Source of the DNA: an uncultured Prevotella sp.
GTDB lineage: Bacteria; Bacteroidota; Bacteroidia; Bacteroidales; Bacteroidaceae
DNA length: 30,666 nt
NCBI GenBank assembly: GCA_900548745.1
Contig: URLQ01000016.1
Coordinates: forward strand, 1-30,666
Direction: 5' to 3'
Shown here: in pieces, positions 1 through 7,972 of the stretch
How the letters are laid out: every line of letters begins with the position of its first letter
Position numbering within the stretch: position 1 is the first letter of the stretch
Program-made: the position numbers and the translations under genes
Notes under the pieces: model-generated
What the model saw: the letters and a program-made list of their open reading frames with translations, nothing else
Database searches by the model: none
Told to the model about the DNA's origin: nothing

Positions 1-2
1 TG

Positions 3-98
3 CTGCGCAAGAGATACATTATCGAAACCATTAACGACATGCTGAAGAATACGGTACAGATTGTACACTCACGCCATAGATCTCCAGCCGGATTGTGA
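3..98 (+). pseudogene. IS982-family transposase, C-terminal remnant
   Basis: Reading frame 3 from the left edge gives 31 residues beginning LRKRYIIETINDMLKN and containing QIVHSRHRS before a TGA. The pattern [R/K]KR..IE..N..LKN...[I/L]xHSRHRS is the conserved C-terminal part of IS982-type DDE transposases, including the E of the catalytic triad. In intact family members it is followed by NF..NL.....AYC and a few more residues. Here that tail is replaced by a stop, so the element is broken at its 3' side. The 5' part lies outside the window, and I cannot tell whether it is intact. No terminal inverted repeat was recognised between 99 and 216. Family assignment rests on motif memory. Confidence 0.7.
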
Positions 99-216
99 GG
101 GCGTGAGGGTAACTACCTGGTCCTTGATTTATCGCGCGGGATGCTGTCCGGAAACTTAATGAGCGGAGTACACAACTGAATTGAGCATCTGATAATCAGC
201 TTCGCTTGACCAAGAT
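99..216. other. Non-coding stretch between transposase remnant and ATPase gene
   Basis: This short stretch lies between the stop of the transposase remnant and the stop of the minus-strand ATPase gene. One frame (about 115-166) reads NYLVLDLSRGMLSGN, which loosely recalls the NF.VNL..G tail of IS982 transposases and may be its decayed, frame-shifted end. I see no clear terminator hairpin or inverted repeat. Confidence 0.35.
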
Positions 217-1668
217 TCAGAACAAATCGTCTCCTGTCACCTGCCTGTTTATCTTTCTTGCATACATATTATTATACAGACCATGTGGCGTTACGAAGGT
301 TGGAATAAGCGTCTTTGCAGTCTTCGTCACTTTCTTGAAAACCTTCAAGCGGTGTGCCAGATGAGCGTCGTATGCCTTGCTTATCTCATATTCCCCATCG
401 CAATACTTCATCTCGCATATAGAGATAGACTTGTCAGAGCGGTCTATCAGCAAGTCTATTTGAGTTCCGTGTCTCAAGTCTTCGTCAGCTTCCTCATCTG
501 CCATAACTCTGGCCGTAGGACGATAAGACCACGAACAAGGAGTGTTGATGCAGCCGTCTATGCCCAAAGCTTTGACAATCTCGTTGATGTGGTGTAGGCA
601 TACTATTTCAAATGCGTGCCCACACCATGATTCATATTCTGCAGTGGTTTGCATCTTTACCCAATAGTTGTCGATGAATGAGCCCTTGTTATGCATGAAC
701 TTGAAATAGAACAGACAGAAAGGATCTATCAGCTGAAACATCATATCTTTCTTCGACTTGCCGAATGGGGTGTAACTGCGAATGAAATCACATTGCTCAA
801 GTTCTTTAAGTATCAGGCTGAACCTGCCGTTGTTTGCCAATCCGGTAGCATCAAGCAAATCCTGTCGGGTCATACCTTTACCCTTGTTCTTCAGTGCCGT
901 GACAATAGCCAGATAATTGTCGGCTTTCTTGAAGAGCGAATTAAACAGGCGCTGAAACTCTTCAGTCAGTTCTCCGCCACGTGTGAAGCAGAGCTGCTGG
1001 ATGTTTTGCGCTACGCTTTTGTCGTTTTCGAAAAGTGACAAGTAATAAGCCACACCGCCCATTGCCATATAACACTCGATGATTTCCGGTCGCTCATAAT
1101 AGAATCCTTGTGATTTGAAATACGCTTCCACTTCATATAGTTTGAACGGGGAGAGCAGTATGTTGTGGGTGATGCGGTTATGGAGTCCTCCTCTTGAATT
1201 AATAACTTGGTTGAGCATCCATGTGGTAGCACTTCCGCAAGCTATCAACTTGATGTCGCTGCGATATGAAGCCCAGTCATTCCAGAAGTGTTCAAGCGCA
1301 CTGATAAAGTTGGAAGCATAAGTGTCGAACCAAGGAAGTTCATCGAAGAAGATTATTTTGGTTCCTTCAGGCTTTTTTTCCAAGGCTTTTTGAAGAAGTC
1401 GGAAGGCTTCTGTCCAATTATCTGCATTTGTCTCAATGCCTAATTGGTCGTTAAGTGCAAAGCAGAAACTTATAAGCTGCTCCTTTGTCGTAACATTATC
1501 TTTACCCGTAACGCGGAACGTAAATCGGTTTTCAAACAGTTCTTTTACAAGAAAAGTCTTGCCTACACGGCGTCTGCCATAAATGGCTATAAATTCAGAT
1601 TTCCGGCTTGAAATATAATTTTCAAGCTTTGCTATCTCTTGTTCTCTACCTATAATATTCTCCTTCAT
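217..1668 (-). CDS. AAA-type ATPase with C-terminal DUF234-like nuclease domain
   Basis: This 483-residue protein has a P-loop ATPase domain of the archaeal-ATPase/STAND-like type: Walker A GRRRVGKT at residues 31-38 and Walker B IIFFDELPW at about 105-113. A winged-helix-like middle follows (about 250-330). The C-terminal part carries QIDLLIDR and then ICEMKY, which fits the D...ExK pattern of a PD-(D/E)XK nuclease fold as in DUF234 proteins. Length and order match the family of Bacteroidota ATP-binding proteins often annotated only as ATPase. Substrate and biological role are unknown; such genes are scattered and often laterally acquired. The start is chosen at MKENIIGRE, just before the first conserved block. 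The gene is monocistronic, beside an IS remnant, with a promoter inside inverted repeats upstream. Confidence 0.85.
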   Translation of the reverse strand: MKENIIGREQEIAKLENYISSRKSEFIAIYGRRRVGKTFLVKELFENRFTFRVTGKDNVTTKEQLISFCFALNDQLGIETNADNWTEAFRLLQKALEKKPEGTKIIFFDELPWFDTYASNFISALEHFWNDWASYRSDIKLIACGSATTWMLNQVINSRGGLHNRITHNILLSPFKLYEVEAYFKSQGFYYERPEIIECYMAMGGVAYYLSLFENDKSVAQNIQQLCFTRGGELTEEFQRLFNSLFKKADNYLAIVTALKNKGKGMTRQDLLDATGLANNGRFSLILKELEQCDFIRSYTPFGKSKKDMMFQLIDPFCLFYFKFMHNKGSFIDNYWVKMQTTAEYESWCGHAFEIVCLHHINEIVKALGIDGCINTPCSWSYRPTARVMADEEADEDLRHGTQIDLLIDRSDKSISICEMKYCDGEYEISKAYDAHLAHRLKVFKKVTKTAKTLIPTFVTPHGLYNNMYARKINRQVTGDDLF

Positions 1669-1691
1669 ATCTATCTCGTATTAGTGGGACC

Positions 1692-1780
1692 TGTCGCAAA
1701 GTTATAAAAAAATCGAGATTGCGACAACTTTCAGGCAAGAAACCTGTCGTAATCTCGCTTTTTTATTGAGATTACGACAG
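1692..1780. repeat. Nested inverted repeats around the ATPase promoter
   Basis: The unit GAGATTRCGACA occurs three times: direct at 1715-1726, inverted at 1745-1756 and direct at 1768-1779. A half unit, TGTCGCAA, is at 1692-1699. Units two and three form a perfect 13-bp hairpin (1744-1756 with 1768-1780, 11-base loop). The half unit pairs with TTGCGACA at 1719-1726, so the arms sit on the -7 and -33 elements. This looks like an operator for a dimeric regulator or a structured upstream element. Which of the two it is cannot be read from the sequence. Confidence 0.65.
1697..1727 (-). promoter_or_regulatory. Bacteroidota-type promoter of the ATPase gene
   Basis: On the minus strand, TAACTTTG (1704-1697) matches the -7 consensus TAnnTTTG. 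TTG at 1727-1725 lies 20 bases upstream, as expected for the -33 element. The start codon is about 30 bases downstream. Both promoter elements overlap arms of an inverted repeat (see 1692-1780). Confidence 0.6.
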
Positions 1781-2216
1781 ATGTCCGGTTCCATAAAACA
1801 ATGCAAAGGCAACGCCTCTCCTTATCGCCATCATTTGTAATATTTTCGTTTGATTCTGATTGTGCCCTTGGCAGGACAAGAGGGATTTCAACGAGTTACG
1901 ATTCTTAATTCTATAATTGGCTTTCCCTCCAGCCGCCGAACTTCGTTTCTTCATTCTTCACATGCAACTAATCGCTATTTTATTTCGAACTGGGGTAGTT
2001 TGTCTAATTTGTATTAACGACATCAGCAATTCAACGCCGCACGTGATAATTAATTGACATTATCCATTATTCTATATTTATACTAATTTGTGTTAATAGT
2101 AACTATCGGTGATTAAATTTTATTTAATTCTTTATCTCAAATCGCCATAATGCCACATATAATCTATAAATTTGTCACTGTGTTAATGAACCTAATATTA
2201 ATTTAAAAGGTAGTTT
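1781..2216. other. Gene-free AT-rich stretch, possible dispersed intergenic sequence
   Basis: No convincing gene is present. A 60-codon minus-strand frame at 1772-1954 lacks any recognisable domain and an obvious promoter. The part from about 1781 to 1960 is less AT-rich than the rest and ends near a CCGCCGAACTTCG stretch. It may be a dispersed intergenic repeat, but I cannot test its copy number. The part after 1980 is AT-rich leader DNA of the next gene. TAAATTTG at 2167-2174 is a possible -7 element, without a good -33. Confidence 0.4.
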
Positions 2217-5109
2217 ATGAAAAACATTTTTATGACTTTTTTAGCGTTTTTTGTATCGCTTCCTTTCTGCCTGTATGCGCAGCAAAGCAATCAGAAAAAG
2301 CTTGCCAATGAAGAGGGGGGGGGAAGATCCGTTCTCTTATGTGGTAACAAATCCGACTTCGGATGCTGAAACGTTCGAAACAATTGAAATCCAGTTTCCT
2401 AATGCAGCAAAAGCGAGTTTTATTCCCGACTATTTTGATCGCTTTGACTTTTACGAAGTCAAAAAGGATGGGAAAACATACCCAATCAATGACCTCGGCA
2501 CCGTCTATTGCCAGAAGAACAAAATAGTTTTTGATTTTGGAGGCAAGACACTCAGTGTTGACAACCGTTGGGAAATAATAATGCAACCCGGGCTGTTCGA
2601 ATTGCTCGATGACGAAAAGAATGTACTTGGCACCAATGAGCTGATGTCGATTGTTGCCGTCCAGGGCAAAGCGCCAGGCTCTTTAGACTACACCTTCACA
2701 AGCGAGCCAGCCGATCCAAACGGCGACTTGCTGTTCAAAGAACTTTCCAACGTAAAACTCACCTTCACCAATGTAGAGACATTGACAGTAGACCCGAATG
2801 CCGCGTCGGTTTCTTTGGACGGCGAGCAACTGGCTAAAGACAAATATAATGTGAGTGCCACAGGAAAAGACAACATCATCAATGTAACGTTCACTCCGGC
2901 ATTAACTACAGAAGACAAAGACGCCACTGTCAGCCTTTCCTTCCCTGCCGGCTCCATCTCTGGAAAGAAGGGCGAAAATGCAGACTCTAATACTAAAGAC
3001 CTTTCTTTATCATACAAACTTGTTCCGCCGGTCAAATATGACCTGAAACTCGACATTTATAAGCCTGCACCTAATGAAGAAGGGCAGATAAGTGCCGAAA
3101 AATCATTTGCCATGACATTCTTCTCTTGCGACATAACCGACCTCAAGGCCGACCGCAGCAGCACAGAGCCGAATGTCACTATGAAAGAAGTGAACGGCGA
3201 CTATGTGTGCACCGCGAAACTGAAGATCATCACAGGTGTCACATCCGACAAATCCACTTTCTATGCTGAGTTTGACCAGCCTGTCTATAACGGCGAATAT
3301 GAGATTACGATTGAAAAGGGGGCCATTGGCAACAAGCGCTGGTATTCGGACCGCACCATTGGCCGCAGCAACGACACGCAAACTCTCAGGTTCACTCTGA
3401 TTGGCGGCCAGGACAGAGTAGTCACTCCACACATTGATTTGTCGATAGAAAAAGTGACTACAGAGATTGTTGGCGTCAAGGGTATTCCTTCGGAAGACGA
3501 CATATACTGGTATGCCAACGTGGTAGAAAAGGAGAACTACCCCGGTCCTCAGATTTGGGAGATGCTGGTTGAAAACTTCTTTAAGGTAGGTGCTGAAACA
3601 TTCGGTATGGACTGGGTCCAGATATACCAGATGACTGCCAAAAAGGGTGAATACACCTGGTGGCTCGGCGGTCTTGACATGTCTACAGATTATGTAGCCT
3701 ATGCTTTTGGACTGGACAATGACGGCAATCTGTATATGCCTGTCACAACTATTGAATTCCGCACTCCAGACCCTATCGTTTCCGACAACACCTTTAATGT
3801 GGAGGTGCTTTCTGTAGAAGACGGCACTGAGGATTTCACGAAAAAAGTAAACGTGAAAGTGACAACCACAAATGATGACCCGTATGCTGTTGTTGCCCTT
3901 GACAAATACATAGCAAATGAATACGATCTTACACCGGGTTCGGAAGACGAACACAAATACTTGCGCAATGTGCTGAAGCCTCTGGTTAAAGGCAAGGTGT
4001 ATAATGGAAGCCAGACCGTGACCCTGGACAACATCAAGATAGACGCTCTCATGAATATTGCCGTGTTCGGCTTCGAGGGTGAAGCCACGACATCTGTAAC
4101 ACAGGCTGAATTCAGTACGGTGGATGATGATCTGGAGGCTATAACACTTTCTGCATACGATCCTACGATAAGTGATGTTTCTGCCACCGTTTACTCTTTC
4201 GACATGCAGCGCCCGTATATCCTTGGCGTGATAAGCAAAGCTAAAGCTGAAGAAATTGGCGGCATACAGAACGTACACGAAAAAGTAAGGATTCCTATAT
4301 GGGAGGGAGAAGGTCTCGGATATTATCCTTGGCAATACTTCGCAGTGTCAGACCTGCAGCGCAAGGCAATTGACGACAAACTGAGCAAGGCGATCGGTAC
4401 GTCTGTCCTTAGATGGGATACAGACTATTATGTATACGCATATCTCATGGACGAAGGCGGCTACCGCACTTCATCCGTATACTACCAGGAGTTCAGAACG
4501 CTGAAGCGCAATGTGACAGAGCAGTCATTCGAGCTCAAGCTCAACGACATTGTTTCAAATGCTCCTATATCGACAGAGACGTTTACTGCCAATATGGAAA
4601 TCATTCCTGCGGATAAGGACGCAAAATACGCATTGTACTACGGTGACTCATACGATTTTGAAGAATACCTCAACGACAACAGGCTTGACGACTGGCTGTA
4701 TAGCGTGTTCATGCAGCGCAAGGTAAGAGACCTTTACAGTGGCGACCTCGACTTCGGCTATTCTTCGGTTTATCCTGGCAAGAACTACATTCTGTATGTG
4801 ACAGGATTCGACGAAGCTCCGAACAGCGAACCGGCATGGTTCCTCTTCACGACCGACGGCATCTACAAGAGCTCCAAGTCGGAAACAGACCATGTAGGCA
4901 AATTGAATAACGAAACTGTCAGCGTGTATGCAAACGGACATAACATTGTAATCAACGGCGACTTCGTTTCCGCTTCTGCCTACACGACGGACGGACGGAT
5001 GGCATCGGCATCTGAAGGCAATGTATGCAGAGTAAAACAGAGCGGCTGCTACATCGTCCGCATCCTGACTGCAAACGGCATTGAAACCCGCAAGGTCATG
5101 ATAAAGTAA
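2217..5109 (+). CDS. Large secreted T9SS-type protein, frame broken at a poly-G tract
   Basis: The best start is ATG 2217, which opens a typical signal peptide (MKNIFMTFLAFFVSLPFC, ending LYAQQ). After codon 33 the frame enters nine G (2315-2323) and stops at 2367-2369, giving only 50 residues. The long body (GEDPFSYVVTNP onward to 5109) is one frame off and has no good start of its own; upstream it offers only TTG 2251 or ATG 2308, without a signal peptide. Eight G would fuse the two into about 963 residues. The body holds an Ig-like, SbsA-like region (about 150-275) and several fibronectin-like beta modules. Its C-terminus of about 70 residues ends in RKVMIK and resembles a T9SS sorting domain, so cell-surface or released location is likely. 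The function is unknown; adhesin or polymer binding is a guess. It is either phase-variable (drawn here OFF) or a sequencing error. Confidence 0.75.
2315..2323 (+). repeat. Homopolymer of nine G inside the secreted-protein gene
   Basis: Nine consecutive G lie 99 bases after the start codon, just behind the signal peptide region. With nine the reading frame is lost; with eight it is restored, giving NEEGGEDPF. Tracts of this kind mutate by slipped-strand mispairing in phase-variable genes of other bacteria. Confidence 0.9.
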
Positions 5110-5136
5110 TTATTCAATAGATTCCTAAACAATGAA

Positions 5137-5250
5137 AGAGTGCGTCAGAATTATACTTTGTGGCATTGTCTGCAACGCTGCTATACAGTCTGAATGAATT
5201 GTATACACAGTAGTATAAAGCCATACGCGGAGTATATTTTGACGCACTCT
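5137..5250. repeat. 114-base imperfect palindrome between two secreted-protein genes
   Basis: Perfect 11-bp ends (AGAGTGCGTCA at 5137-5147, TGACGCACTCT at 5240-5250) continue inward. GAAT pairs with ATTT (one G-T pair), then after a one-base bulge ATACT (5153-5157) pairs with AGTAT (5231-5235). Further in, GTGGC (5160-5164) can pair with GCCAT (5220-5224). TATACA and TGTATA form an inner stem. The whole gap between the two genes can therefore fold into one branched structure. It may be a terminator or attenuator, or a MITE-like element with 11-bp inverted ends; no target duplication is evident. Confidence 0.6.
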
Positions 5251-5266
5251 CTAATATATTACAACT

Positions 5267-7327
5267 ATGAAAGCAACCATAAAAACCGCCTTCTTGACAT
5301 TCGCGCTTATGTGTAGCATGGGAATGTCTGCTTCGGGAACAGACAACAACACCGTAAAAAAGTGCATCCAATACGGCCCTTCCCTAATGTCAGCAACATG
5401 CAGCAGCGACGATGCCGCCCCTGTCTTGAAAGCAAAATCCGTCAAAGCCAACGTGGGAGTCATTGCAAATGAAGGATACATAATAAACGCCGTTATTGCT
5501 GTATCGGTAGGCACTGAAAAGGCACGCTTTTATGAAGGACAGAAATCTGGCTCTTCTTATGTCATTCAGGCAGAGAAAGGAGTATATGACATTATGGCAT
5601 ACATCGCATCAGAAAACTCCGATGAAGAGATATTCCTGTTCAAGGAAGACGTAGACCTGTCGTCCACAAAAAGCATTATGCTCACTCAACGTGAAGCGAC
5701 CATCAGCACCGAGATAAGCCAGAAGACACCTGGCGGAGGGGACATAATCCTTCCCTCCGCAGGCAACAGAGGCAACTGCTCCGTGGCGGATTACATGCTG
5801 ATGATACGACACAGCCAATACGGCACATTGCTACAGTCTGAAAGTGTCAGCTTCAAGAATTCATGTAAGAGGATTTCTGTCAACCTGGTCCCTTCACGCA
5901 TGTCTTTCACCCGTATGGATGAATATTCATGGGAATTCGGTCCTATATTTGTGGTAAACCCCATCGATTTTGGAAAAGCCGTCAACGGACCCGACAAAGA
6001 CGGATGGGAAAATGTAGCTACAAGCTTTGCAAAGACCCCAATGAGCGACAGTTGGAACAAGACACAGGATATGCCTTACTTTGCCATGACGGGATACTTT
6101 GTTTCAATCGACAATGGCTGCAATGCTTATGTAGGCATGGGCAATTCCGATCTCAGCCTGCCAACGAATATACTTTTCTACTGGTACCCGAAAGGATACG
6201 ACGGATATTATAAATTCTATCCGATGCTGCGCGACAACCTTATCCAGATGGCCAACGCATCCGTAACCTCCATGCCTTACATAATGACGGAAGAGGGTCT
6301 GCTGCCATGCGGACTCAATCTGTTCGACAATGGCAATGCAATGCTGGAGAACGGCAAGTTCCCGAAGAAAGGACACCCCAGATTCATGAAGCCTCTCCCC
6401 AAAAGAGCAATTCTCGGCAATGCGGTACCTGTGCTCATGTGCCTTCCGTCATCTTCGAAAAGCACGGCCTGGGACAATGGATTCACATACGGCTTCAAGG
6501 GGCGCCATGGAGAAGAGTACGGACTCGACTCTTATAATTTCACAGGCCTTATGACTGCTAAACAACTTGAAGACATAGGCGGCTATCGACGGACAGTAAG
6601 TGTGAAATGCGACGGCAACGAGATATGTTCGTCTCCCGGCGATTTTTCCAACAGGATGAACTGGGGAAACGGAGAGACCTATCAGTTCGACGTGTCTATG
6701 TGGAATGTAATAATAGACAAAGAAATTGAAGGAAAGGTGACCGGCAGCATGACCTATAATGCTTCCGACGGTTTTATACCAACTGTAACCAGCCTGCAGT
6801 TCAGAGACGAAAACGACAATGTCACCGACCATCTGGTGGCAAGTGACAATTCTAATATCGAGTTTACAGCAGCAACCTTCAAATTTGTTCCGGGAGAAAG
6901 GCGCGAAAGCTATGAATACAAAGCTCCATCGTCTGTAGTCGTGGAATATGCGCCTCACGGCAGTTCTGATTTCAAGCCTCTGGTTGCGGAAGAACTGGCT
7001 GAATACTTCTTCCTTCCGGGCTACGGCAACTATTACCGTGTTTCGCTTGCAGACATACCTCTGACGGAAACCACATGGTACGACCTGAGAGTTACCGTTA
7101 ACGGCGAAGGTGAAGCTCGACAGATTCAGACGCTTACACCTGCCTTCAAAGCAGAAAAGGCCACCGGTATCCATTCAATGTCCTGCGACGCGGACAACAA
7201 CATCTACACAGTGTATTCTACGGACGGAAAGATTGTTGGAGAAAGCGAGAACACCTTGTCGCGCCTGAAACCGGGATTCTATATCTTGAAGAACGGTGCT
7301 TCGGTCAGGAAGATACACATTGATTAA
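5267..7327 (+). CDS. Secreted T9SS-type protein of unknown function
   Basis: The 686 residues begin with a signal peptide (MKATIKTAFLTFALMCSMGM, then SAS). The last 50 or so residues (from about ATGIHSMSC through YSTDGKIVGES to VRKIHID) form a T9SS-like sorting tail, so export to the surface or medium is expected. The middle is rich in aromatic residues and Gly (for example YWYPKGYDGYYKFYP near residue 305) and carries no motif I recognise. A beta-sandwich-like module of about 130 residues (TSLQFRDENDNVTDHL onward) precedes the tail. In some large Bacteroidota exoproteins similar modules sit before the sorting domain, but I cannot name it. It lies downstream of the poly-G gene in the same direction, separated by the palindrome, and may share its role. 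The start has no SD sequence, as usual for this phylum. Confidence 0.8.
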   Translation: MKATIKTAFLTFALMCSMGMSASGTDNNTVKKCIQYGPSLMSATCSSDDAAPVLKAKSVKANVGVIANEGYIINAVIAVSVGTEKARFYEGQKSGSSYVIQAEKGVYDIMAYIASENSDEEIFLFKEDVDLSSTKSIMLTQREATISTEISQKTPGGGDIILPSAGNRGNCSVADYMLMIRHSQYGTLLQSESVSFKNSCKRISVNLVPSRMSFTRMDEYSWEFGPIFVVNPIDFGKAVNGPDKDGWENVATSFAKTPMSDSWNKTQDMPYFAMTGYFVSIDNGCNAYVGMGNSDLSLPTNILFYWYPKGYDGYYKFYPMLRDNLIQMANASVTSMPYIMTEEGLLPCGLNLFDNGNAMLENGKFPKKGHPRFMKPLPKRAILGNAVPVLMCLPSSSKSTAWDNGFTYGFKGRHGEEYGLDSYNFTGLMTAKQLEDIGGYRRTVSVKCDGNEICSSPGDFSNRMNWGNGETYQFDVSMWNVIIDKEIEGKVTGSMTYNASDGFIPTVTSLQFRDENDNVTDHLVASDNSNIEFTAATFKFVPGERRESYEYKAPSSVVVEYAPHGSSDFKPLVAEELAEYFFLPGYGNYYRVSLADIPLTETTWYDLRVTVNGEGEARQIQTLTPAFKAEKATGIHSMSCDADNNIYTVYSTDGKIVGESENTLSRLKPGFYILKNGASVRKIHID

Positions 7328-7352
7328 TAGTTTTTCAACTAATACCATAATG

Positions 7353-7387
7353 GAGGGTGTGTCAAAACAGAGGCACATCCTCTTTTT
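7353..7387 (+). terminator. Rho-independent terminator of the secreted-protein gene
   Basis: GAGGGTGTG (7353-7361) pairs with CACATCCTC (7374-7382) with one G-T pair over a 12-base loop, followed by TTTTT. It stands 25 bases after the stop codon. Confidence 0.75.
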
Positions 7388-7390
7388 ATG

Positions 7391-7399
7391 CCCCCCCCC
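7391..7399. repeat. Homopolymer of nine C
   Basis: Nine C lie directly behind the terminator T-run. The last three belong to CCCAATGAC (7397-7405), which has an exact inverted copy GTCATTGGG at 7448-7456. The tract is outside any gene I can support, so its effect is unclear. Confidence 0.85.
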
Positions 7400-7405
7400 A
7401 ATGAC

Positions 7406-7861
7406 CGATTGGAGATAAATAACAGATCATAATGATTCCCCACTCATGTCATTGGGTATTTCCGTTCTTATATTGTCGTTGACAGCAAGACACAAGATTG
7501 GTCGTTGTCCCACAGACCAACGTGAAGTAATCAAACGAACCGGACGAATCTTACTTGAATGAAAGTAAATTCAAAAAGTTCAAAATCGAGTTTGGCAATA
7601 TCGTTTGGGGAAAGAATTGGGATTTGATATTTCCAATAGATAAGTTATATACAGGTGTCTGCTGCTAAAAGAAGATGACATATACTTACGTCTACAACTT
7701 CTGATTTTATCAAATTCATGTTGTCTTCCTACAGAATGAAATTTCGGATAATTCATATATGCGTAATGTAATCTCCGTTTTGAAAAACCGCATGTTAAGA
7801 GCTTTTTATTTTAATTTATATCAAAATTCATGAAAATGCAATATGAAATTGATATTATTCC
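7406..7861. other. Gene-free gap around the DUF2442 remnant
   Basis: Apart from the remnant, I see only a short inverted repeat, TTGGTC...GACCAA at about 7498-7520. AT-rich DNA then leads into the aldolase promoter. No RNA gene or intact reading frame was recognised. Confidence 0.5.
7531..7668 (+). pseudogene. DUF2442-like C-terminal remnant
   Basis: After an in-frame stop (7528-7530), 45 codons read SNEPDESYLNESKFKKFKIE, then FGNIVWGKNWDLIFPIDKLY and TGVCC, and end at TAA 7666-7668. The pattern F..F.[IV]..G.[IV]VW..G.DL....LY is that of the C-terminal half of DUF2442 proteins. These are small proteins often found next to DUF4160 and thought to act as antitoxin-like partners. There is no start codon or N-terminal half in frame, and no DUF4160 gene was seen nearby. 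The fragment is therefore most likely dead. It lies in an otherwise empty gap and may mark an earlier insertion. Confidence 0.6.
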
Positions 7862-7862
7862 T

Positions 7863-7892
7863 TTGCTTTGATAAATTAAAGTGCTAACTTTG
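7863..7892 (+). promoter_or_regulatory. Promoter of the aldolase gene
   Basis: TAACTTTG at 7885-7892 matches the Bacteroidota -7 element. TTG at 7863-7865 lies 19 bases upstream as -33. Transcription would start near 7898, leaving a leader of about 75 bases. That leader holds a 6-bp hairpin, GACGAT/ATCGTC (7909-7914 with 7921-7926). Confidence 0.7.
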
Positions 7893-7972
7893 CCCTTGGT
7901 TATAAGCCGACGATGAATTTATCGTCTATATAATCGTGAAGGAAAGTTATAAACACTATAATTACAAATACT

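Noticed and set aside
283..597. 104-codon plus-strand frame
   Set aside because: It is the antisense shadow of the 3' part of the ATPase gene, with no domain and no promoter.
1772..1954. 60-codon minus-strand reading frame
   Set aside because: It overlaps the palindrome, has no recognisable domain, and starts in a low-complexity stretch; it is treated as chance in an intergenic sequence.
3103..4335. 410-codon minus-strand frame
   Set aside because: It is the antisense shadow of the secreted-protein gene: its composition (many Cys, His, Tyr and Val) is typical of reverse-strand reading and it has no motifs.
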